Shown here in pieces: positions 8,781 through 16,920 of a stretch of 64,000 nt of DNA. Source of the DNA: Microbulbifer hydrolyticus (GTDB lineage Bacteria; Pseudomonadota; Gammaproteobacteria; Pseudomonadales; Cellvibrionaceae); contig NZ_CP047491.1 in assembly GCF_009931115.1 (NCBI RefSeq), forward strand, positions 1,144,001 to 1,208,000. Direction: 5' to 3'. Position 1 is the first letter of the stretch, and the number at the start of each line of letters is the position of its first letter. The notes below the pieces were generated by a model. That model did not search any database. It was not told the DNA's origin and was given only the letters and a program-made list of their open reading frames with translations. The translations under genes and the position numbers were made by a program.

Positions 8781-9824
8781 ATGAGTGCAGTGACTCCTGC
8801 TGAGGCTAACAAGGCGGATACATCTATGGCGATGACAGTAATGGAAACCGAGGCCCGCGAGGCCCCGAGCCGGATTGCGGAACAGCTGCAAAACAATGCT
8901 CCGATCATGGAGGCGCTGGGCGAGCGTCTGCGTAACGCGCCGCCGCGCTTTGTGATGATCGTTGGTCGCGGCTCCTCTGATCACGCTGGTGTATTTGCCA
9001 AGTACCTGATTGAAATAGAAACCGGTACGCCCACCTTCGCGGCGGCGCCGTCTGTTTCGAGTGTTTACGGCAAAAAGCTCAAGCTCGAAGACGCACTGGT
9101 CATCGTAATTTCCCAGTCCGGCCGCAGCCCGGACATCCTCGCGCAGGCGCAGATGGCGAAAGATGCCGGTGCCTACACGGTGGCGTTGGTGAACGATGAG
9201 ACCGCTCCGATCAAAGATATTGTCGACCAGGTAGTACCACTGAAAGCGGGCCCTGAACTGGCGGTTGCGGCGACCAAAAGCTACCTGTGCACCCTGTCTG
9301 CGGTACTGCAATTAGTGGCCAGCTGGACTCAGGATGCAGAGCTGAAGGCCGGTGTGGAAATGCTGCCCCAGACCCTGACGGAGGCCATCGAGTCCGACAT
9401 ACAGCTGCGTCCGGAAGATCTGGCCGCGGTAAAGAACCTGGTTGTTCTGGGACGTGGCCCCGGGTACGGCATTACCCGCGAACTGGCGTTGAAACTGAAG
9501 GAAGTATGCAGTGTGCACGCAGAGTCATTCTCCAGTGCGGAATTCCTGCACGGACCGGTCACCCTGGTAGAGCAAAAGCTGACCGTGGTGAACGTGCCCA
9601 TCGAGGATGAGTCCTACCAGGCCCACAGCGAGCAGATCGCCGACATCATTCGCCGCGGTGGCACGTTGATCAATTTACATGTGCCGAGCAAGGGCGTTCA
9701 CCCGCGGATTGCACCGCTGGCGCTGTTGCAACGTTTTTATCTCGACGTGGCTCACGTCGCCGTCAGCCGCGGTATCAACCCGGATGAGCCGGCCGGCCTG
9801 AAGAAAGTCACCCAGACTGTTTGA
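8781..9824 (+). CDS. nagB: Glucosamine-6-phosphate deaminase, SIS-domain type (NagB-II)
   Basis: Protein of 347 aa with two SIS domains (about residues 45-190 and 200-340) resembling the isomerase half of GlmS but without the glutaminase domain. This fits NagB-II, which converts glucosamine-6-P to fructose-6-P and ammonia and replaces classical NagB in Shewanella and related bacteria. Seen motifs: VGRGSSDHAGVFAKY, ISQSGRSPDI, and late SAEFLHGPVTLVE, which contains the catalytic-loop glutamate and histidine region. It lies between nagK and nagA, as expected for the pathway. Confidence 0.9.
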   Translation: MSAVTPAEANKADTSMAMTVMETEAREAPSRIAEQLQNNAPIMEALGERLRNAPPRFVMIVGRGSSDHAGVFAKYLIEIETGTPTFAAAPSVSSVYGKKLKLEDALVIVISQSGRSPDILAQAQMAKDAGAYTVALVNDETAPIKDIVDQVVPLKAGPELAVAATKSYLCTLSAVLQLVASWTQDAELKAGVEMLPQTLTEAIESDIQLRPEDLAAVKNLVVLGRGPGYGITRELALKLKEVCSVHAESFSSAEFLHGPVTLVEQKLTVVNVPIEDESYQAHSEQIADIIRRGGTLINLHVPSKGVHPRIAPLALLQRFYLDVAHVAVSRGINPDEPAGLKKVTQTV

Positions 9825-9860
9825 TGATTTGAATTGGTGACGGGACTCAGGAGCGGGCAA

Positions 9861-10985
9861 GTGGCACAGGCATTCATTGCAGAGAAGTTATTCGACGGTG
9901 AGCAGCTCCACACTGACGTGGCACTGACCGTCGAGAGTGGCAATGTGGTCACTCTCGGAGGCGAGCCGGCAGAGAGTGCCGTGCGCCTCAAAGGCATGCT
10001 CGCGCCCGGGCTTATTGATGTTCAGGTCAATGGCGGAGGTGGTGCGCTGTTCAACAACGACACTACCGTCAATGCGCTGGGCAAGATGTCTGTGGCGCAC
10101 GCCCGTTTCGGCACCACCGGATTTATGCCCACGCTGATCACCGATCGGGTGGAAGTCATGCAGCGCGCGGCGGAAGCGGTCAGCGCTGCGTTGAAGGAAG
10201 GTGTACCCGGTGTCCTGGGTGTGCACTTTGAGGGGCCGCATTTGAGTGCACCCAAAAAAGGTACGCACGAAGAAAAATTTATTCGCCCGCTCAGCGATGA
10301 AGAGCTGGCGATTTACGGTCGCGATGACATCGGACTGAAAATGGTCACTCTGGCGCCGGAAAATGTATCGCCAGAGGATATCCGCAAGCTGGTCTCTCTT
10401 GGTGTGAAGGTCTGTCTGGGCCACTCCAATGCCGATGGCGCTACCGCCGCGGCCGCGGTGGCCGCCGGAGCAAGCGGGTTTACCCATTTGTACAACGCCA
10501 TGTCGCCACTGCATTCGCGCGATCCGGGTATGGTGGGTACGGCCCTGATCAGTGATGATTGCTGGTGCGGGCTGATCGCCGATGGCCACCATGTGAGTGC
10601 CGAGGCCATGACGCTCGCGCTCAAGGCCAAGCCGCGTGGAAAGGTCATGCTGGTGACCGATGCCATGTCACTGGTGGGCAGTGAGGAAATGAGTTTTCCA
10701 CTGTTCGACCGCATCGTAACCCGACACGGCGACAAACTGACGTCCACCACCGGCGAGCTTGCCGGCTCGCACCTCGACATGATCGGTGCGGTGCGCAATA
10801 TCGCCGACTGGTGCGATGTGGAACTGAATGAAGCCCTGCGTATGGCGGGCCTGTACCCGGCACAGTTTCTGGGTAGCGATCGTGGGCGCATCAAAGAGGG
10901 CGCGCCTGCAGATATGATTTTGATTGATGACGAACGCCGGGTTCAAAAGACCTGGATAAACGGACAGGAAGTTTTCGCAGCATAA
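9861..10985 (+). CDS. nagA: N-acetylglucosamine-6-phosphate deacetylase
   Basis: Amidohydrolase of 374 aa removing acetate from GlcNAc-6-P. Motifs seen are PGLIDVQVNGGGGALF near the N terminus, the metal-binding glutamate segment GVHFEGPHLSAPKKGTH, CLGHSNADG, THLYNAMSPLHSRDPG, and LVTDAMSL with the catalytic aspartate. The reading frame extends up to a TTG at 9834, but the GTG at 9861 has AGGAG 7 nt upstream and gives an N terminus (AQAFIAEKLFDGEQ) of normal family length, so I place the start there. It sits 36 bp after nagB-II. Confidence 0.92.
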   Translation: MAQAFIAEKLFDGEQLHTDVALTVESGNVVTLGGEPAESAVRLKGMLAPGLIDVQVNGGGGALFNNDTTVNALGKMSVAHARFGTTGFMPTLITDRVEVMQRAAEAVSAALKEGVPGVLGVHFEGPHLSAPKKGTHEEKFIRPLSDEELAIYGRDDIGLKMVTLAPENVSPEDIRKLVSLGVKVCLGHSNADGATAAAAVAAGASGFTHLYNAMSPLHSRDPGMVGTALISDDCWCGLIADGHHVSAEAMTLALKAKPRGKVMLVTDAMSLVGSEEMSFPLFDRIVTRHGDKLTSTTGELAGSHLDMIGAVRNIADWCDVELNEALRMAGLYPAQFLGSDRGRIKEGAPADMILIDDERRVQKTWINGQEVFAA

Positions 10986-10992
10986 TAATCCT

Positions 10993-11006
10993 GTGAAAGC
11001 TTTCAC
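10993..11006. repeat. 14-bp perfect palindrome between nagA and nagP
   Basis: GTGAAAGCTTTCAC is its own reverse complement and lies just after the nagA stop. It differs from the LacI-type sites. It could be an operator for another regulator or a minor RNA hairpin; a second weak hairpin GGGG-AAAAA-CCCC follows at 11021-11033. Confidence 0.5.
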
Positions 11007-11072
11007 TGGAACTGATAACCGGGGAAAAACCCCGCAAGCCAGCAAGGCAAAACGATAATAAAAGGTGAAATT

Positions 11073-12404
11073 ATGAATACCGCAGTTATTGCCCAAAGCG
11101 AGACGCGCAGCAGCGTTTTGCCGATGGTTATCATCGGCCTGCTATTTTTTATCTTTGGTTTTGTTACCTGGCTGAACGGTGCCCTGATTCCGTTTCTGCA
11201 GACCATCTGTGATTTGACCGGCTTTCAGGCAATGCTGGTGGCCTCTGCCTTCTATATTGCTTACACCGTGATGGCGCTGCCAATGGCCGCGATTATCGAG
11301 CGCACTGGTTACAAGACCGGTATGGCGCTTGGCCTGGCGCTGGTCGCTGTGGGTGCCCTGATCTTTATCCCTGCGGCGTACAGCCGGATGTTTGGTATTT
11401 TCCTGCTGGCGCAGTTTGTAGTGGGTTCCGGCCTGACTATTCTGCAGACCGCATCCAACCCCTACGTTGTAAAGGTCGGCTCTCCTGAGACTGCCGCAGT
11501 ACGTATCTGTGTCATGGGCCTGTTGAATAAGGGGGCCGGCATCGTTGCGCCGCTGGTTTTTGCCGCTCTGGTCATGTCCGGTATCTCTGGTATCTCCGAA
11601 GCAGAGCTTTCTGCGCTGAGTGCAGCGGCGAAAGATGCCAAGCTGGACGAGTTGGCAGGGCAGCTGGTTTCTCCCTATATCGGCATGGCCATTCTCGGTT
11701 TTATTCTGGCTGTGGCGATGATGTTTGCCCCGCTGCCGGATATCGAAGACGAAGTTATCGAAGGTCAGGAAGATGCTGCGGTTACCCTCAGAGGATTGAA
11801 GCAATTTCCGCAACTCGTGCTTGGTTCCATCGCACTGTTCTTCTATGTTGGTGTGGAAGTGATCGCTGGTGATGCCATAGGCCTGCTGGGCAAGCAGGCG
11901 GGTCTCGATACCGCAGTGGCCTCCGTGCTGACTTCCTACACCATGGTGTTTATGGTGCTGGGCTATATCTGGGGTACAGTCGCTATCCCGCGCTTTATCA
12001 GCCAGCAGACAGCGCTGTTGATCTCTGCGGTACTGGGTATTGTGTTTACTTTCGCGGTAATGAGCGGCTCTCTCGATAGCACCGCCATGTCTTCCGCAAC
12101 GCTCGCCCACTTTGGCCTGCCGGAGATTCCCAATGCGGTGTACTTTGTCGCACTGCTGGGCTTCGCCAATGCCATGTGCTGGCCGGCAATCTGGCCGCTG
12201 GCGCTGGAAGGCCTGGGCAAATTCACCTCGAAAGGTGCGGCGTTACTGATTATGGGGATTTCGGGTGGGGCAATCCTGCCGCCCCTGTACGGCCACTTTG
12301 CCGATACCGGTGACGGCCAGGGTGCCTACCTCATTGCGATCCCTGCGTACCTGTTCATCCTGTTTTACGCTCTGAAAGGGCACAAGATGCGTAGCTGGAA
12401 ATAG
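11073..12404 (+). CDS. nagP: N-acetylglucosamine MFS transporter NagP
   Basis: Inner-membrane permease of 443 aa with about 12 hydrophobic segments. It matches the FucP/GluP/NagP sugar:H+ symporter group by FFIFGFVTWLNGALIPFLQ at the start of the first helix, LQTASNPYV, and the late NAMCWPAIWPLALEGLGKF. Its place at the end of nagK-nagB-nagA supports GlcNAc as substrate; glucose or other hexoses are possible in this family. The gene ends before a clear terminator. Confidence 0.9.
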   Translation: MNTAVIAQSETRSSVLPMVIIGLLFFIFGFVTWLNGALIPFLQTICDLTGFQAMLVASAFYIAYTVMALPMAAIIERTGYKTGMALGLALVAVGALIFIPAAYSRMFGIFLLAQFVVGSGLTILQTASNPYVVKVGSPETAAVRICVMGLLNKGAGIVAPLVFAALVMSGISGISEAELSALSAAAKDAKLDELAGQLVSPYIGMAILGFILAVAMMFAPLPDIEDEVIEGQEDAAVTLRGLKQFPQLVLGSIALFFYVGVEVIAGDAIGLLGKQAGLDTAVASVLTSYTMVFMVLGYIWGTVAIPRFISQQTALLISAVLGIVFTFAVMSGSLDSTAMSSATLAHFGLPEIPNAVYFVALLGFANAMCWPAIWPLALEGLGKFTSKGAALLIMGISGGAILPPLYGHFADTGDGQGAYLIAIPAYLFILFYALKGHKMRSWK

Positions 12405-12547
12405 CTGGCCAGGGATATTCCAGTACGGTTTCCAGTCGCATCGCAATCAGTCAGTTTTTTTGGAAGCGTTTTAGGAAGTGGTTTTAAAACGGATTTTGGT
12501 TTTCTGAACTTCTCAGGAAGTTTCTCTCTTTGGTTCTCGTCATCTTT

Positions 12548-12573
12548 GCCCTCCATTGTGAGGGCTTTTTTTT
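12548..12573 (+). terminator. Terminator of the nag operon
   Basis: GCCCTC (12548-12553) pairs with GAGGGC (12560-12565) and is followed by eight T residues. It lies 144 bp after the nagP stop. Confidence 0.85.
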
Positions 12574-12579
12574 GCCTAT

Positions 12580-12610
12580 AAAAAAACCCGCTGCAAGCAG
12601 CGGGTTTTTA
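12580..12610 (-). terminator. Terminator of the TonB-dependent receptor gene
   Basis: An 8-bp stem CCCGCTGC/GCAGCGGG (12587-12594 with 12597-12604) is flanked by an A-run and a T-run, 13 bp past the end of the minus-strand receptor gene. It may act in both directions. Confidence 0.88.
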
Positions 12611-12622
12611 TTTCAGTCTCTA

Positions 12623-15094
12623 TCAGAACTCATAACGTGTTCGTAGATAGTAGAAACCACCCTCAAAGCCGAATGGGGAAAACTGACTGTAGCGGTTGCC
12701 TACGCCGTCGGCTGCTCCCGGGTTTTCCTCCGGTGTCTGGTCGAGTAGGTTTTGAGCCCCCAAAATCACTGACGCTTTGTCGGTAAACGCATAGGACACT
12801 TCAGCGTCTACCAAAGTTTCTCCGCTATATACCTGGCCATCTTCCGAGTCGAACCAGTCATCGTAGTAGCTCACTCGCGCCATCAAGCGCCAGTCGCCAA
12901 TGAGGGTCGTGCTCGACAGGTTCCAACGGGTTTCCGGCAGGCCCTGTTCCAGTTCGCGGATGCGGGTTGCATCAATGGTTTCCGGAGTAAAGCTGTCCAC
13001 TGAGGTCTGTGTCTGGTTGAAGGCAAGGCTGATGTCGGTGCTGTCGCCAATAGCTTCGGTCCCGTAGGTCGCGACGATGTCAAAGCCCTTGGTGGTGGTA
13101 TCGAAATCGTTGGTGAAGAAGCGGAAGTTCTGCAGGTTGGCTGCGCTGGTGACGCCGGATGCGACCAGGCTGTCCACTTCGGTTTGGGTGAGGGAGTAGA
13201 GTTGCGACGGAGCAATGCGGTCTTCCAGTTCGATGTTGAAGTAGTCCACGGTCACGTCTATGGCACCCAGTGTGAATACTGCACCGATGGTCCAGTTGGT
13301 GGATTTTTCAGGATCCAGGGCTTCACCGCCGCGCAGAAGTGCGACTGGATTGGTGGACGGGATGGTGCCGTTATTGACCAGGTCATTGAGTGTCAGGTCA
13401 AACTCCGTCGATACATTAAAGGCGTTGGACTGCCCGGGGGTCGGGGCGCGAAAGCCGGTGCTCCAGGAGCCGCGCAGGGAGAGCGTATCGGTCAGTGCCA
13501 GATTGGTCGCCAGCTTGCCGTTGGTGGTGGTGCCGAAGTCTTCGAAGTCCTCAAAGCGCAGGGCCATGCCAACCAGCCAGCCGTCCACCACATCCGCTTC
13601 CAGGTCCACGTAGGTGGCGACGTTGGAGCGGCTCCACTGGCCGCCGGCTAATGGGCCAAAGCCTGGGAATCCATTGGAAGCCGCGCTAAACCCCTGGGCG
13701 GCGAGGGGGCCAATCTCGTACGAGGCCTGATCACCGGTGGTGATTTCAAAGGTTTCGTCGCGCCACTCGAAGCCGGTGGCCACATTCAGCTCCGAGGCGA
13801 GTCCTACCTCGAAACCTTTTACCAGGTCGATATTGAAGTTCTTTTCGAGCTGAGTGTAGGCGCCGGGGTTAAAGCTGGTGGGTGACTGTGGCCCGAGGGA
13901 AGCGTTTACGGTGTTGTAAATGAAAAAGTCTACGTCGTTGTAACCGAGAGACGCGCTGACATCGTAAGACCAACCGTTGTCGAGGTCGCCGCGCACACCG
14001 GCCAACCCTGCCAGGTCGGTGACCTCACCGCCAAACCGTGGGGTAAAGCCACCTGGAAACATTTCCTGAAAGGAGAAGCATTCGGCGCTCGAGAGGGCCT
14101 GGGCATGGGTGAAGCCTGTGCAGCTATCGAGTCCGTTACTTGGGTCCAGGTCGCCAATGAGCGGGCCTGTCCCATTACTGTATACGGCGCTGCGCGTTTC
14201 CGGGTTGCGGAAGTAGAAGCCGCCATCGACGGTCTTACCACCGTAGTTACCAAACGCGTAAAATTCCTTGCCGCCCCCGAGGTCCACGCCGAGGTTTACC
14301 ACGGATTTCAGATCGTCTTTGATTTCGGGGCTGCCCCACACCTGTGCGGGGTTTGCCACGTCGGTATTTCCGGCTGCAATCAGTGCTGCGGCGTCATTGC
14401 GCTGGACGCTCCGGTCGGTGTCTTCCTTGCTGCCCACTTCAAAGCTCACGTTGACGAAGCCTTGAGCGGTAAACGGCATTCCGTAATTCCCGGCGACGGT
14501 AAACTGGCGTCCATCGCCCTCATAGAACTGGCCGGCTTTTATTTCGACTGCGCCGCCTTCACTGTTGTCCTTGAGCTGGAAGTTGATTACACCGGCGATG
14601 GCATCGGACCCGTACTGGGCGGCGGCACCGTCTCGCAGAACCTCGACCTGCTGCAGCGCGATGGATGGAATCTGGGAGATGTCGGGCCCCTGGGCGCCGT
14701 CGGACACGCCGTTGCCGAGCCAGGCGATTACCGCCGCGCGATGGCGGCGTTTGCCATTGATCAATACCAATGTGTGATCTGGCGCCAGTCCGCGCAGGTT
14801 CGCCGGGCGCACGAGGCTTGCCGCATCACTGATCGGTTGAGTATTGACGTTGTAGGAGGGCACCACATTGCGCAACAGGGAATTGAGGTCTGAGCCCCCC
14901 TGATTGACGAAGTCATCTCCAGTAATGATATCGATGGGGACAGCGGATTCGGTGGCCGAGCGGCCCTCAACACGGGTGCCGATGGTGATGACTTCCTCAA
15001 TGATTTCATCTTCCTGGGCAAGTGCCGGGCTGGATGCCGCGGCGATCGCGATTGCCAATAGTGACGGGTACTTGAACGGCTTGATGATTTCCAT
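12623..15094 (-). CDS. TonB-dependent outer-membrane receptor (substrate unknown)
   Basis: Outer-membrane receptor of 823 aa. The signal peptide covers about residues 1-26 (LLAIAIAAASSPALA), a TonB-box-like stretch EEVITIGTR follows, then a plug domain with NLRGLAPDHTLVLINGKRRH and LRDGAAAQYGSDAIAGVINF. The beta barrel ends in the aromatic C-terminal motif LRTRYEF expected for outer-membrane insertion. The adjacent LacI-type gene upstream suggests uptake of a sugar or oligosaccharide, but nothing in the protein fixes the ligand. No good copy of the TGACA...TGTCA operator precedes it. Confidence 0.9.
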   Translation of the reverse strand: MEIIKPFKYPSLLAIAIAAASSPALAQEDEIIEEVITIGTRVEGRSATESAVPIDIITGDDFVNQGGSDLNSLLRNVVPSYNVNTQPISDAASLVRPANLRGLAPDHTLVLINGKRRHRAAVIAWLGNGVSDGAQGPDISQIPSIALQQVEVLRDGAAAQYGSDAIAGVINFQLKDNSEGGAVEIKAGQFYEGDGRQFTVAGNYGMPFTAQGFVNVSFEVGSKEDTDRSVQRNDAAALIAAGNTDVANPAQVWGSPEIKDDLKSVVNLGVDLGGGKEFYAFGNYGGKTVDGGFYFRNPETRSAVYSNGTGPLIGDLDPSNGLDSCTGFTHAQALSSAECFSFQEMFPGGFTPRFGGEVTDLAGLAGVRGDLDNGWSYDVSASLGYNDVDFFIYNTVNASLGPQSPTSFNPGAYTQLEKNFNIDLVKGFEVGLASELNVATGFEWRDETFEITTGDQASYEIGPLAAQGFSAASNGFPGFGPLAGGQWSRSNVATYVDLEADVVDGWLVGMALRFEDFEDFGTTTNGKLATNLALTDTLSLRGSWSTGFRAPTPGQSNAFNVSTEFDLTLNDLVNNGTIPSTNPVALLRGGEALDPEKSTNWTIGAVFTLGAIDVTVDYFNIELEDRIAPSQLYSLTQTEVDSLVASGVTSAANLQNFRFFTNDFDTTTKGFDIVATYGTEAIGDSTDISLAFNQTQTSVDSFTPETIDATRIRELEQGLPETRWNLSSTTLIGDWRLMARVSYYDDWFDSEDGQVYSGETLVDAEVSYAFTDKASVILGAQNLLDQTPEENPGAADGVGNRYSQFSPFGFEGGFYYLRTRYEF

Positions 15095-15441
15095 AAACGC
15101 TTCCTTACTTGTTTTTATGTCGAATGCGCGCGGCGCATCTATTTGAAGTCCAAAAATCCTTATTACCTTGCAAATTCCGTGACAAATATCCTCTCTATAT
15201 CGCTTTTTGTGGAACCTCGTGACTGAATCGTTCGAATACTACGGTGACGATACTCTCAAAAAGATGGCCGAATAGGTGACTTGGGTCACGTTCGGGGGTA
15301 TGTGGCGGGTAACGCATTTGCGTGCGAGGTAGATGGGCGCGTAAGAGCACGCTGCGCCCAGGGAAGGGCGCGGCAGGTATCAGGCGGGGCAAATATCCGA
15401 AATTGAAGTTGTTGAATCGACCAGGGGGAAGCGGGTGTCGG
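15095..15441. other. Upstream region of the TonB receptor gene
   Basis: No gene is seen. The inverted repeat GTGAC-TTGG-GTCAC (15276-15289) lies about 190 bp before the receptor start. TGACGATACTCTCA at 15245-15258 resembles the LacI-type operator at only 9 of 14 positions, so I do not call it a site. Confidence 0.45.
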
Positions 15442-16491
15442 TTATTGAGATGGAGAGTCCCCGGTTGAGTCTCTTACCAACAGCTCCGGCACAAACTTTT
15501 TCTTGATGCCGGCATCCTTGTTGGCCGCGGCACTTTCCGCAGCGCTTTTGCTGCGTGCCTTGTTTAGTACCAGAGCCGCAGCACATTTGGCAATTTCATT
15601 ATTCGGCTGGTGCGCCGTGGTCAGTTTCGGCCAGGTCTGGCGGGAGAAGGGGCTGTCCTCGAATCCGACAATAGAGAGCTGTTGGGGAATCTCGATGTGC
15701 ATCAGCCGTGCGGCGAACAGGGCCCCCGCCGCCATCTCATCGTTGCTGGCAAAAATGGCAGTGGGGGGGGTGTCCTTTTCCAGCAGGTGCTTTGCGCCGG
15801 ACACTCCGGAATCAAAAGAGTATTCACCGGCCACAATCAGCTCGGGGTCGATGGAAATTCCCGCCTGCTGCAGTGCTTCTTTATAGCCGTCCAGTCGCCC
15901 ATGGGTGGATATGTGTTCCTCGCCGCCGCACAGAAAGCCGATTCGCTTGTGACCGTGCTCGATCAGGTGTTTGGTAATGTCGTACGCTGCGGCGGTATCG
16001 TCCACCTGGATGCAGTTTTCTTCATCGCCCTCGGCGGCGCCGCTGGAAACAATGCGCACATAATCAAGGCCGAGCTTTTTGACTTCGTCGATGACCGACT
16101 GGGTCTCGGAGAAGGGTGGGGTCAGGACCACGCCCGCCACTTTGGAGTGTTCGACGAGTGCGCGCAGTTCGTCGTTGACAGTTTCAGACTTAGAATTGCT
16201 GGGGTGGATCAGCAGTTCGTATCCCCGGGCCTTGCATGCCTCAAGGATGCCGTTTTGCATGTCGATCACATAGTAGGCATTGGGGTTGTCGTAGATCAGC
16301 GCAATGGTATAGCTGCGAGTTCCCGCCAGGTTACGCGCAGCCAGGTTCGGTTGATAGTGGAGTTCTTCCACAGCATCCATAACCTTTTTGCGTGTGGCCG
16401 GCCGCACCGAGGGCTCATTGTTGATAACCCGCGAAACAGTCTTGATCGACACCCCGGCCCTTGCGGCCACGTCATTGATGGTGCTCTTCAT
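15442..16491 (-). CDS. LacI-family transcriptional regulator, probable regulator of GlcNAc and Entner-Doudoroff genes
   Basis: DNA-binding repressor of 349 aa. The N-terminal helix-turn-helix TINDVAARAGVSIKTVSRVINN (residues 4-25) and the hinge helix region YQPNLAARNLAGTRS are those of the LacI family. The rest is a periplasmic-binding-protein-like sensor domain with ASNDEMAAGALFAA and SIVGFEDSPF. It sits between a TonB receptor and pgi. The four LacI-type operators in the window lie before nagK, pgi and the second receptor, so this protein is the natural candidate to bind them. The effector is likely a GlcNAc pathway or hexose-phosphate intermediate; that is inference. Confidence 0.88.
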   Translation of the reverse strand: MKSTINDVAARAGVSIKTVSRVINNEPSVRPATRKKVMDAVEELHYQPNLAARNLAGTRSYTIALIYDNPNAYYVIDMQNGILEACKARGYELLIHPSNSKSETVNDELRALVEHSKVAGVVLTPPFSETQSVIDEVKKLGLDYVRIVSSGAAEGDEENCIQVDDTAAAYDITKHLIEHGHKRIGFLCGGEEHISTHGRLDGYKEALQQAGISIDPELIVAGEYSFDSGVSGAKHLLEKDTPPTAIFASNDEMAAGALFAARLMHIEIPQQLSIVGFEDSPFSRQTWPKLTTAHQPNNEIAKCAAALVLNKARSKSAAESAAANKDAGIKKKFVPELLVRDSTGDSPSQ

Positions 16492-16920
16492 GATCGGCTT
16501 TTTTCCTTAATTGGAACCCCCGCGCCGGGAGCTTTCCAGTCCATACCCAGCCGGGCAGTTTACCCGGTTACGCGCGACGCGACGATGGCTTTCTGGTCAT
16601 TTGTCCGCTGTGCGCTGCCTTGGAGTCAGAACCCGGTCTTTTCGCAGCGGTTTGCTGCCAAGTTTAGGGCTTTTCCGGCGTTCTTGCTGTCGGCGCGAAA
16701 CGTGCGACCGGTCGTGTTTGCCGCGCGCTGTGGTTGTGAAAGAAAACTACAAAGCGGATTGACAGGCCATGCCCCGTATGTGAATCTCTCGCCAAATTGA
16801 CAGCGTTGTCATTTTGCTTTGGCACCCACTGGGGTTTTGGGTTTGAACGCTGTCGGTCGGGTAAACAAGAATAACCGGTGCCCGCCACCTCCCGGTAGGC
16901 GCCACTTTCAGGGGCACACC
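16492..16920. other. Divergent control region between the LacI regulator and pgi
   Basis: The 429-bp gap holds the LacI-type operator at 16798-16811 and presumably promoters for both directions. The start of pgi was set at 16921, so the apparent coding extension 16819-16920 is treated as leader. Nothing else is recognised. Confidence 0.5.
16798..16811. promoter_or_regulatory. LacI/NagR-type operator upstream of pgi
   Basis: TGACAGCGTTGTCA lies 109 bp before the pgi start and 306 bp from the LacI gene start. With the preceding T it forms TTGACA, so the operator may overlap a -35 element, although I see no good -10 at the right distance. Confidence 0.8.

Noticed and set aside
15245..15258. TGACGATACTCTCA as a fifth LacI-type operator
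   Set aside because: Only 9 of 14 positions match and the central CG is missing.
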